Positions 5,682 to 12,322 of a DNA stretch of 13,165 nucleotides are shown one piece after another. The stretch spans positions 1 to 13,165 of the forward strand of contig DHAA01000018.1 in assembly GCA_002397275.1 (NCBI GenBank), read 5' to 3'. Source of the stretch: Thermacetogenium sp. UBA4966 (GTDB lineage: Bacteria; Bacillota; DSM-12270; Thermacetogeniales; Thermacetogeniaceae). Both the position numbers and the translations under genes were made by a program. The notes beneath the pieces were generated by a model. That model saw only the letters and a list, made by a program, of their open reading frames with translations, made no database searches and was not told where the DNA came from. Position 1 is the first letter of the stretch. Each line of letters opens with the position of its first letter.

Positions 5682-6680
5682 ATGTTTGGGATTGAAGATA
5701 TCGGCATCGATCTGGGAACGGCAACCGTAATCGTTTTTCTAAAAAGCAAGGGCATTGTCTTTAACGAGCCTACTGTAGTCGCGATTGATAGATACAGCGG
5801 AAAAATGATTGCCTTAGGAGAAGAGGCACGGCAAATGCTGGGGCGTACCCCCGGCAATATCGTAGCCGTGCGGCCTTTGCGCAGCGGGGTAATCGCCGAT
5901 TACAGCATGACTGAGTGGATTTTGCAGCATATTCTGCACAAAGTGGTGAAAAAACACCTCCTTTTTCGCCCGCGGGTGATGGTGTGCATACCTTCCGGGG
6001 CTACCGGCGTGGAACAACGGGCGGTGAAAGAAGCGGTTATACAGTCTGGAGCGCGGCAGGCCCATTTAATAGAAGAACCGGTAGCCGCCGCTTTGGGCGC
6101 CGGAATACAAATTGAGGAGCCCAGCGGCCACATGATCGTCGATGTGGGGGGAGGGACGACCGACGTTGCTGTTTTAAGCCTCGGCGGTATTGTGTGTTCC
6201 AGATCGATTCGGGTTGCGGGAAATAATTTTGATGAGGCTATTATCAGGTTTGTGCGCAAGAAATACAACTTGATGATCGGAGAGCGCACTGCGGAAGAAT
6301 TGAAGATCGGAATCGGTACCGCTTATCCTAAAGCCAAAGAACACGGCGCCAGCCTGTTGATTCGCGGCCGCGATCTGGTGAGCGGGCTTCCGGAGACACG
6401 GGCTATAACCGCGGAGGAAACAGCCATAGCCCTTCAGGAACCGGTTACCCAGATTATCGATACGGTGAAAGAGGTATTGGAGCAGACAGCCCCCGAACTG
6501 GCAGCCGATATAATCGAGCGCGGAATTGTAATGACCGGCGGCGGTTGTCTCCTGCACGGGATGGACCTTCTGCTCAGCGAGGAAACGGGGCTGGCGGTTA
6601 ATGTCGCTGAGGATCCCACCTTATGCGTGGCCAGGGGAACAGGGATATCCCTGGGGATGATGAATGTTCTGCAAACATAA
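5682..6680 (+). CDS. mreB: Actin-like cell-shape protein MreB/Mbl
   Basis: This 332-residue actin-fold ATPase polymerises under the membrane and guides cell-wall synthesis. The nucleotide-binding motifs are present: phosphate 1 GIDLGTATV (8-16), phosphate 2 DVGGGTTD (154-161) and the adenosine motif GIVMTGGG (281-288). Also typical are GEEARQMLGRTPGNI, EEPVAAALGAGI, IGERTAEELKIGIGTAYP and IRGRDLVSGLP. The length is normal. By position, between spoIIID and flgF/flgG, it is the counterpart of B. subtilis mbl, so mbl is an equally fair name; no mreC or mreD follows, unlike the main mreBCD operon. ATG 5682 has AAAGGA at 5663-5668, a long spacing of 13 bases. Confidence 0.93.
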   Translation: MFGIEDIGIDLGTATVIVFLKSKGIVFNEPTVVAIDRYSGKMIALGEEARQMLGRTPGNIVAVRPLRSGVIADYSMTEWILQHILHKVVKKHLLFRPRVMVCIPSGATGVEQRAVKEAVIQSGARQAHLIEEPVAAALGAGIQIEEPSGHMIVDVGGGTTDVAVLSLGGIVCSRSIRVAGNNFDEAIIRFVRKKYNLMIGERTAEELKIGIGTAYPKAKEHGASLLIRGRDLVSGLPETRAITAEETAIALQEPVTQIIDTVKEVLEQTAPELAADIIERGIVMTGGGCLLHGMDLLLSEETGLAVNVAEDPTLCVARGTGISLGMMNVLQT

Positions 6681-6787
6681 AAATTGATTCAACAGTTTTT
6701 GCCGCGTTAGGAGAGGTAAACTAACCTGATGCCCTAGGACCAAAGTAAGAAATTATTAGATAACTTAGCAGGAATTTCTCCCGAAAG

Positions 6788-6808
6788 GTAGTATGTAGTA
6801 TGTAGTAT
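6788..6808. repeat. Three perfect tandem copies of GTAGTAT
   Basis: Three 7-bp units (6788-6794, 6795-6801, 6802-6808) lie in the 192-base gap between mreB and flgF, 64 bases before the flgF start. Such short repeats can change copy number by slippage. I see no clear promoter motif of which they form the spacer. Confidence 0.8.
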
Positions 6809-6872
6809 ATAGATCAATAATTTGGCGGCCGTCTGCGGAAGGCGCCGGTAAGTGGAAGAGAGGGGTGGTATT

Positions 6873-7628
6873 ATGGTACGCGGCCTTTATACCGCGGCGG
6901 CAGGGATGATGGCGCAGCAGGCGCGGGTAGATACTATCGCCAACAACCTGGCCAATGTAGATACCCCTGGCTATAAAAGGGATGAAACGGCTATTCGTTC
7001 CTTCCCGGAGATGCTGATCTCCCGTTTGGAGGGCTCGGAGGCCAAGCCTATCGGCTCGTTGGTTACCGGAAGCGTCGTTGCCGAGGTCAAAACATCCGAC
7101 AGCCAGGGTTCGCTCAAGGGAACAAACAACCCCTTTGATCTTGCCCTGCAGGGGAACGCCTATTTTGCTGTACGCGCACCCGGGGGCGAGATCTGCTATA
7201 CTCGTCAGGGCAGTTTTATCCTGGATGAGAATAGTTGTCTGAGGACAACGGCAGGCCATACGGTGCTGGGGATTTCCGGAGGGCGCCTTGAGGAGATCTA
7301 TATCCCCGGAGGAGACCTGCAGGTGAATGAAGACGGCCTGCTGAGCGGGGCTGTCAACGCCCGCGGAGAGGCGGTGGAACGCCTTGCTCTGACGGCGAAG
7401 CCTGCCGGAGAGGTCTGGCGCAAGGGGGGGGATTCCCTGTTCAGGGGGGCGGCGGCTGAGGCGCAGGCTTTTGAGGTCAGGCAGGGCTATCTGGAAGGGT
7501 CCAATGTCAATCCGCTGTCCGAGATGGTGAACATGATCTCTGCGATGAGGTCCTATGAAGCCGGCCAAAGGGTGATCCAGGCCACCGACAGCACTCTGGA
7601 AAAGGTTAATCAGGTGGGACAGATTTAA
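6873..7628 (+). CDS. flgF: Flagellar basal-body rod protein FlgF (FlhO-type)
   Basis: This 251-residue protein is a proximal/distal rod component of the flagellar basal body, exported by the flagellar type III system. The N-terminal rod motif is RGLYTAAAGMMAQQ followed by ANNLANVDTPGYKRDE (about 3-38). The C-terminus has the family signature SNVNPLSEMVNMISAMRSYE (about 211-230), which forms coiled-coil contacts with the N-terminal helix. The middle region, with YFAVRAP and YTRQGSF, is the FlgF/FlgG/FlgE domain. ATG 6873 follows GAGGGGTGG. A longer in-frame reading from GTG 6852 would include this site in the coding region and is unlikely. It is 15 bases from flgG and corresponds by position to B. 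subtilis flhO. Confidence 0.88.
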   Translation: MVRGLYTAAAGMMAQQARVDTIANNLANVDTPGYKRDETAIRSFPEMLISRLEGSEAKPIGSLVTGSVVAEVKTSDSQGSLKGTNNPFDLALQGNAYFAVRAPGGEICYTRQGSFILDENSCLRTTAGHTVLGISGGRLEEIYIPGGDLQVNEDGLLSGAVNARGEAVERLALTAKPAGEVWRKGGDSLFRGAAAEAQAFEVRQGYLEGSNVNPLSEMVNMISAMRSYEAGQRVIQATDSTLEKVNQVGQI

Positions 7629-7643
7629 AGAGGAGGTTTTTTT

Positions 7644-8405
7644 GTGATTCTATCTCTTTATACTGCTGCGGCCGGGATGAGCGCCCAGCAGTTCCAGATC
7701 GATACTATTTCCAATAATTTAGCAAATATAAACACCAGCGGTTATAAGAGGGCCAGGCCGGAATTCCAGGACCTGCTCTATCTTACGCTCAAGCGGCCGG
7801 CAGCTCCGGAAACGCCGGTCGGCCTTGACGTGGGATTAGGCGCATATGCGGCTGCATCCCAGACAATTTTCCAACAGGGGGATCTTCAGCCCACAGATAA
7901 CCCTCTGGACGTGGCTATCTCCGGCCGCGGGTTTTTTGTTGTCCGCGGTCCGGGGGGAGAGGAGTACTACACCAGGGACGGCAGTTTTAAGAGGGACGCC
8001 GCTGGAACGCTAGTCACCGCGGAGGGCTATAGGGTCGAGGTGGCGGGGGCGCGGCCGCTCCCTGATGCCGACAGCATCACCATCACCCGCGACGGCAGGC
8101 TGACCTATCTGGATGAACAGGAGAATGAGGTGGATGCCGGCAGCCTGGTTATTGTGCAGTTTGAAAACCCGGCCGGGCTGGAGAAGATCGGGCATAATCT
8201 CTACCGGGCAAGCACCGCCTCCGGAGCGGCAAACAGAACTCTGGAGGAGAGTACCGTGGAACAGCGTTTCCTGGAAGCCTCCAATGTTCGCGTCGTGGAC
8301 GAGCTGATCAGCCTGATCACCGCGCAGCGGACCTATGAACTGAACTCCAAGGCGGTTCAGGCGTCGGATGAACTGCTTTCCATTGTAAACAACCTCCGCC
8401 GTTAA
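7644..8405 (+). CDS. flgG: Flagellar basal-body rod protein FlgG (FlhP-type)
   Basis: This 253-residue distal-rod protein is paralogous to the preceding FlgF. The N-terminus SLYTAAAGMSAQQ, then ISNNLANINTSGYKRARPEF (about 24-43), and FQDLLYLTLKRP closely follow FlgG of E. coli and Bacillus. The C-terminus has FLEASNVRVVDELISLITAQ and RTYELNSKAVQASDELL, the conserved FlgG ending. GTG 7644 lies after GAGGAGG (7630-7636). By position it is the counterpart of B. subtilis flhP. No flgA, flgH or flgI (P- and L-ring genes) follow, which fits a cell without an outer membrane. Confidence 0.92.
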   Translation: MILSLYTAAAGMSAQQFQIDTISNNLANINTSGYKRARPEFQDLLYLTLKRPAAPETPVGLDVGLGAYAAASQTIFQQGDLQPTDNPLDVAISGRGFFVVRGPGGEEYYTRDGSFKRDAAGTLVTAEGYRVEVAGARPLPDADSITITRDGRLTYLDEQENEVDAGSLVIVQFENPAGLEKIGHNLYRASTASGAANRTLEESTVEQRFLEASNVRVVDELISLITAQRTYELNSKAVQASDELLSIVNNLRR

Positions 8406-8444
8406 AGGCGCCGACTGATGCGGTTGGCGAGAAAGGATATGAAG

Positions 8445-8750
8445 ATGGCCGCTATTTATGGTTTGAACAATCAGGTGGTACAACAGGTTGTAAAAAGTCC
8501 GGCAAATACTGCCTCTGATCTTGACGATGCTAAGCTGAAAGAGGCCTGTCAGGAGTTCGAGGCCTTCTTTTGGATGCAGGTTTTGCAGGCGGCGCGCTCT
8601 TCTCTGCCGGGGGGCGGGCTTTTCGGGCAGAGTTCCGAAGGGGAGTATTATTCGAGCCTTCTTGATCGGCAGTATTCTCTGGCTCTGGCCAAACAGGATA
8701 CCGCCGGATTGGGCAAGCTCCTCTATGAACAACTTCGTTCCACGGTCTAA
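8445..8750 (+). CDS. FlgJ-type rod-binding domain protein, no muramidase domain
   Basis: This small protein (101 residues from ATG 8445) consists almost wholly of the rod-binding domain found at the N-terminus of FlgJ: KLKEACQEFEAFFWMQVLQA, then a glycine-rich loop SLPGGGLFGQ, then YYSSLLDRQYSLALAK and LGKLLYEQL. In Gram-negative FlgJ this domain caps the growing rod and a muramidase domain follows; here the muramidase is absent, as in many Firmicutes. The start is uncertain. ATG 8445 has AAAGGA (8432-8437) at good spacing, while ATG 8418, with AAAGG at 8404-8408, would give 110 residues. It directly follows flgG and is likely co-transcribed with it. Confidence 0.82.
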   Translation: MAAIYGLNNQVVQQVVKSPANTASDLDDAKLKEACQEFEAFFWMQVLQAARSSLPGGGLFGQSSEGEYYSSLLDRQYSLALAKQDTAGLGKLLYEQLRSTV

Positions 8751-8807
8751 TCATCCCCTCTGCTGCATATTTATGAAAGGAGGATCGACGAAAGGAAGTG
8801 GCCGGCA

Positions 8808-9086
8808 GTGCCGCAGACAGACCAGGAACTGACCCTGACCAACAGAGAAAGGGTGGAGACCACAGGGGTGCAGAAAGTGGTGAGCTTTGACGAGCACGAG
8901 ATAACGCTGGAAACAAGCATCGGCCCCTTAAACCTGCGAGGGGAAGGGATGCACATTACCCACCTGGACCTGACCGCAGGAGAGATGGTCATCGAGGGGC
9001 AAATCACCTCCCTGGAATACAGTGAGCAACGCGGTAAGAAGATCAGAGCAAAGGGCAAAAACATTCTCGAACGCCTCATCAAATGA
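8808..9086 (+). CDS. yabP: Sporulation protein YabP
   Basis: This 92-residue protein of the YabP/YqfC family is needed for spore formation; its biochemical role is poorly known. The pattern NRERVETTGVQKVVSFDEHE, ITLETSIGPLNLRGEGMHI, THLDLTAGEMVIEGQI and SLEYSE spans nearly the full length and has the alternating beta-strand character of the family. The start is GTG 8808, with AAAGGA (8791-8796) at a rather long spacing. Its stop overlaps the yabQ start (ATGA 9083-9086), the same coupling seen in other spore formers. In Bacillus and most Clostridia yabPQ lie between hslR and divIC; here they follow flagellar rod genes, 57 bases after the flgJ-like gene. Confidence 0.88.
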   Translation: MPQTDQELTLTNRERVETTGVQKVVSFDEHEITLETSIGPLNLRGEGMHITHLDLTAGEMVIEGQITSLEYSEQRGKKIRAKGKNILERLIK

Positions 9087-9598
9087 CACAGACAGTTGCT
9101 CAGGACCTTTTGCTGGTCTTGATGATTACCGGGCTGGGGACAGGTGTCGGGCTTCTTTTTGACTTCTACAGGCTGCTGCGCAGAAGAACCAGGCCTAATT
9201 ATTTATCCACACAGCTCTGCGACCTGCTCTTTTGGCTTATTTGCTCAGGAGCGGTCTTCTATGCTTTTTTTTGGTTAACAGAAGGAGAGGTGCGCTTTTT
9301 TACCCTCCTTTTCCTGCCTGCCGGGATGGCTCTCTATTTCAAGTTTGCAAGTCCCTATCTCAGAGAACCCCTCTATAGCTTCTTTTTATTCATAGGCCGT
9401 TGTTTGCGTTTTTTGTTCAGGGGGCTGCTCTTTTGCTTATCTGTTCTTTTTTACCCCTTTCGTCTGGCTGTTTGGGTTATCAAATATGCCTTCCAGTTTC
9501 TCTGCGGTCTTTTCCGCCTGCTGCTCCTTCCCTTCCGCAATTTATGGCGCCTGATTCGGCGCCGTATCAGTGAATGGCGCGGCAAAAGTAAAAAGTAG
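9083..9598 (+). CDS. yabQ: Spore cortex biosynthesis membrane protein YabQ
   Basis: This 171-residue integral membrane protein is of the YabQ family, located in the forespore outer membrane of B. subtilis and required for cortex formation. Four to five hydrophobic segments are visible (about 7-28, 43-64, 70-88, 95-120 and 124-150). The N-terminal helix carries the family pattern GLGTGVGLLFDFYRLLRR, and QLCDLLFWL comes in the second segment. The C-terminal tail is strongly basic (about 152-171). It overlaps yabP by 4 bases. No divIC gene follows, unlike the usual arrangement. No clear terminator is seen after the stop. Confidence 0.88.
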   Translation: MTQTVAQDLLLVLMITGLGTGVGLLFDFYRLLRRRTRPNYLSTQLCDLLFWLICSGAVFYAFFWLTEGEVRFFTLLFLPAGMALYFKFASPYLREPLYSFFLFIGRCLRFLFRGLLFCLSVLFYPFRLAVWVIKYAFQFLCGLFRLLLLPFRNLWRLIRRRISEWRGKSKK

Positions 9599-9611
9599 CG
9601 ATGGTGATTCT

Positions 9612-9626
9612 ATTATGAATCATAAT
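9612..9626. promoter_or_regulatory. Palindromic operator-like site (7-1-7)
   Basis: ATTATGA, a single A, then TCATAAT is a perfect 7-1-7 palindrome in the 115-base gap before the sigma-54 regulator gene, 87 bases upstream of its start. An overlapping TGATTC/GAATCA repeat (9605-9622) is also present. The layout resembles a dimeric repressor site, but the sequence does not match the Fur or PerR consensus. Its user is unknown. Confidence 0.45.
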
Positions 9627-9713
9627 GAAGGTTTTGGAGAGCAGTATGGCGAATAATTAAGTATGATATATTGTATAGAAGACACGAAAGAAAGAAACAG
9701 GGGGTAATAGGAG

Positions 9714-11402
9714 ATGTACGAGGGAGAGAGCGCATTGCAGACCGGCCGGACGCCATTTCTTCATTGCAATGCCGAGGGGGAAGCGCTGGATTATAACGAG
9801 GCCGCGGTCAAGGCGTTCGGCGGTTTGGAAGCGCTGCAGATTTATTTTCGTTCATCTCGCTTTCAGGAGATTTTTCAGCAACTGGCATCTTCCAGGGAGC
9901 CTTATATTGAAAAAATCAGGCGAAACGATAAAAACTATGACCTGACCATTACGCCCTCCAGTTCTCTGCAGGGAACTCCTGTTTTTACTGTTCTATTGCA
10001 ATCTACAGATCCCTGGGAAAGGTGGGCGGAGGGGGATCAAAATATCCGTTTGATGATTCAGGAAGTGATCGACTGCATTGCCGACGGGATTATCGTGGTG
10101 GACGCCGCGGGTTATGTGCGCCAGACAAATCGTTCCTATGAATTAATGGTGGATATTAATAAAGAGGAATATGAAAATAAACACGTTCAATTGCTGCAAG
10201 ACACCGGATATACACATGCCAGCTTAACCCCTATGGTAGTGAAACAAAAACAGAAGGTAACCATCGTTGACGTGCGCAACAACAAGGATCTTCTGTTAAC
10301 CGGCGTGCCTTTCCGCAACAATGAAAAACAGATCGTCGGCGTCATATGCAATGTTCGGGATGTTTCCGAACTGCAGCAGCTCAAGCGGAAACTTGACGAA
10401 AGCAAGAAGAATGAGCGCATCTTTCGCGAACAATTGATTACTTTCGCACAGGGGCAGGATGAAAAACAGGTTATTACAACAAACAAAAAGATGAGACAAA
10501 TTTTTGAACTGGCGCTGAAGATCGCGCCGATCGATTCCTCGGTCTTGATTTTGGGTGATAGCGGGGTGGGGAAAGGAATTCTGGCAGAATTTATTCACCA
10601 GCATAGCAAGCGTGCGGACAAACCCTTTATTACGGTCAATTGCGGGGCTATCCCGGAATCTCTCATCGAATCCGAACTCTTCGGCTATGAGGCCGGAGCT
10701 TTCACCGGGGCCAGCCGCAGTGGAAAAGCTGGGCTATTTGAATTAGCCAATCACGGCACTATCTTTTTGGATGAAATCGGGGAGTTGCCGTTAAACATGC
10801 AGGTGAAGATGCTGCAAACGATACAGGACGGCACTGTGCGCCGCATTGGAGGCAAGTCGTCGATTAAGCTGAACCTGCGCATTATATCTGCGACCAACCG
10901 TGATTTGAAAGAGATGATTGATAAAAAAACGTTTCGCGAAGACCTGTATTACCGCCTGAATGTGGTTCCCATCAACTTGCCGTCGCTGATCGAAAGGAAA
11001 GAGGACATTATTCCACTTGCAGTGACGTTTTTGGAGCAGCTAAATGAGAAATATTCCCTCAATAAGAGATTCAGCACTGATTTAATGAAGAGTTTTCTTG
11101 CTTATAAATGGCCTGGAAACATAAGGGAACTGCAGAATGTGGTGGAGAGCCTGGTCGTAACCAGCAGTGAAGATGAAATCACCCTGGGCGACTTGTATGA
11201 AATCAATTGTATGATTGGCGTTGAATCTGAAGTGCGGCCATTAAAGGAAATCTTGGGGGATATGGAGAGAAATATTTTAGAGGATACATATAAACGGATG
11301 AAAAGTTCGCGAAAAAGCGCCGCAGTATTGGGCATCAGCCAGAGCGCGTATGTAAAAAAGGCCAAAAAATACGGGATTTCGTTGACCGGGGATAAATCCT
11401 AA
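9714..11402 (+). CDS. Sigma-54-dependent transcriptional activator with PAS sensor domains
   Basis: This 562-residue enhancer-binding protein has two probable PAS domains (about 15-97, weak; 115-215, clear, starting MIQEVIDCIADGIIVVDAAG) and a short coiled linker (217-240). A complete AAA+ domain follows (about 258-485): Walker A GDSGVGKG 281-288, the sigma-54 contact loop GAFTGA 328-333, Walker B TIFLDEIGE 349-357, arginine finger region FREDLYYRLN 407-416, and sensor II KWPGNIRELQN 465-475. A TyrR-like helix-turn-helix closes the protein (533-554, RKSAAVLGISQSAYVKKAKK). There is no receiver domain, so it probably senses a small molecule through PAS. Regulators of this layout often accompany corrinoid methyltransferase operons in Firmicutes, and one lies tail to tail with it. 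The start is ATG 9714 after GGGGG and AGGAG. Confidence 0.92.
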   Translation: MYEGESALQTGRTPFLHCNAEGEALDYNEAAVKAFGGLEALQIYFRSSRFQEIFQQLASSREPYIEKIRRNDKNYDLTITPSSSLQGTPVFTVLLQSTDPWERWAEGDQNIRLMIQEVIDCIADGIIVVDAAGYVRQTNRSYELMVDINKEEYENKHVQLLQDTGYTHASLTPMVVKQKQKVTIVDVRNNKDLLLTGVPFRNNEKQIVGVICNVRDVSELQQLKRKLDESKKNERIFREQLITFAQGQDEKQVITTNKKMRQIFELALKIAPIDSSVLILGDSGVGKGILAEFIHQHSKRADKPFITVNCGAIPESLIESELFGYEAGAFTGASRSGKAGLFELANHGTIFLDEIGELPLNMQVKMLQTIQDGTVRRIGGKSSIKLNLRIISATNRDLKEMIDKKTFREDLYYRLNVVPINLPSLIERKEDIIPLAVTFLEQLNEKYSLNKRFSTDLMKSFLAYKWPGNIRELQNVVESLVVTSSEDEITLGDLYEINCMIGVESEVRPLKEILGDMERNILEDTYKRMKSSRKSAAVLGISQSAYVKKAKKYGISLTGDKS

Positions 11403-11409
11403 TAAATAA

Positions 11410-11434
11410 CCCCTGCTCAAGACTCGAGCAGGGG
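11410..11434. terminator. Shared terminator between convergent genes
   Basis: CCCCTGCTC (11410-11418) pairs with GAGCAGGGG (11426-11434) in a perfect 9-bp stem with a 7-nt loop, between the convergent regulator and corrinoid-protein genes. On the minus strand it is followed by TTATTTATT, a fair T-rich tail. On the plus strand the tail is AAAAGGG, so it mainly ends the minus-strand operon. Confidence 0.75.
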
Positions 11435-11469
11435 AAAAGGGATGTAAAAGGGATGTACCGGCGCCGCTG

Positions 11470-12102
11470 CTAAACTGCGAGAAGCATCTTGCAGAGATCA
11501 GCTGCGGAGGCGGCCTCAGGAGCAAAGCCGTCAGCCCCGATTTGATCGGCAAATTCTTGGGATATAGGGGCTCCCCCGATAATAACCTTTACCTTGTCGC
11601 GCAGCCCCTCTTCTTTCAGGGCGTCGATAACAGCCTGCATGTTGGCCATTGTCGTTGTCAAGAGAGCCGAGAGGGCGAGTATATCGGGTTCGAATTCCTT
11701 GACCGCTTCGATAAATTTCTCTTCAGTAAGATCCACGCCCAAGTTGACAACTTTAAAGCCGGAGCTTTCCAGCATCATCGCCACCAGATTTTTGCCGATG
11801 TCGTGCAGATCCCCTTTTACTGTGCCGATCACAATTTTGCCAATGCACGGCAGTTCGGTATCAACGAGCGTTTTTTTAATAATATCTATCCCTGTGTCTA
11901 GAGCTTTGGCACACATAAGCACTTCGGGAACAAACATTTCGCCGTTTTTAAAAAGCGGGCCGACAATTCCCATCCCGGCGATTAAACCCTCGTTCATGAC
12001 CTCAAGAGGGTCTTTCCCGTCGTCGATTAACTTTTTTGTTAACTCTTCAACCCTGTCCACATTACCGTTAACTATCTCTTGACGAAGCTCAGCGATACTC
12101 AT
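11470..12102 (-). CDS. Corrinoid (B12-binding) methyltransferase protein, MtaC/MtbC/MttC family
   Basis: This 210-residue protein carries a methyl group on cobalt between two methyltransferases. An N-terminal helical cap domain (about 1-85, with FVPEVLMCAKALDTGI) precedes the Rossmann-like B12 domain (about 88-208). The motif GTVKGDLHDIGKNLV contains D98, H100 and G103, where H100 is the lower cobalt ligand. SALLTTTM and GGAPIS complete the corrinoid-binding pattern. ATG 12102 has AAGGAGGA (12111-12118) at good spacing. It is the second gene of a minus-strand operon, 220 bases after the URO-D-family methyltransferase gene, and is followed by the terminator at 11410-11434. The methyl donor (methoxylated aromatic, methylamine, betaine or other) cannot be read from this protein. 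Confidence 0.93.
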   Translation of the reverse strand: MSIAELRQEIVNGNVDRVEELTKKLIDDGKDPLEVMNEGLIAGMGIVGPLFKNGEMFVPEVLMCAKALDTGIDIIKKTLVDTELPCIGKIVIGTVKGDLHDIGKNLVAMMLESSGFKVVNLGVDLTEEKFIEAVKEFEPDILALSALLTTTMANMQAVIDALKEEGLRDKVKVIIGGAPISQEFADQIGADGFAPEAASAADLCKMLLAV

Positions 12103-12322
12103 TGATAAGCTCCTCCTTAATGTAGAGTTATTGTTTTTGCTGTTTTCAATTCCGATAATTGGCGCTGGGCAAAACGCCGGCTGCCCAGCGCGGGGCGGCA
12201 GACTTTACCCGCTTCATGCGGATAAGGAGCAGGGGCGCTCCTTATCCGCAGGGGAACGGTGATGGTTACGCGGGTAATGGTATTAGCGGCGCGATAATTA
12301 GTCGTTTGCGCCTTAGCGCTCC
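12103..12322 (-). other. Intercistronic region with two strong hairpins in the methyltransferase operon
   Basis: A perfect 13-bp stem with 6-nt loop (12218-12230 with 12237-12249) is enclosed by an 8-bp outer helix, TTACCCGC (12205-12212) with GCGGGTAA (12270-12277). A second perfect 10-bp stem, GCGCTGGGCA (12162-12171) with TGCCCAGCGC (12182-12191), lies between it and the corrinoid gene. Neither has a T-tract on the transcribed strand, so they are not intrinsic terminators. Processing or mRNA-stability elements that set the ratio of the two proteins are the simplest reading. The string CGATAATT occurs on both sides (12153-12160 and 12292-12299). Confidence 0.7.

Noticed and set aside
6765..7568. 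Minus-strand frame of 267 codons opposite flgF
   Set aside because: It is antisense to a clearly conserved flagellar gene, has no ribosome site, and no family resemblance; a codon-bias shadow.
8010..8732. Minus-strand frame of 240 codons opposite flgG and the flgJ-like gene
   Set aside because: It is antisense to two recognised genes, with no start signal and no domain.
11594..12082. Plus-strand frame of 162 codons opposite the corrinoid protein gene
   Set aside because: The minus-strand frame has a full B12-binding domain; this is its shadow.
12162..12191. Possible -24/-12 sigma-54 promoter (TGGGC...TTTTGCC) before the corrinoid gene
   Set aside because: The GG-to-GC spacing does not fit the sigma-54 rule, and the sequence is fully explained by a perfect 10-bp hairpin.
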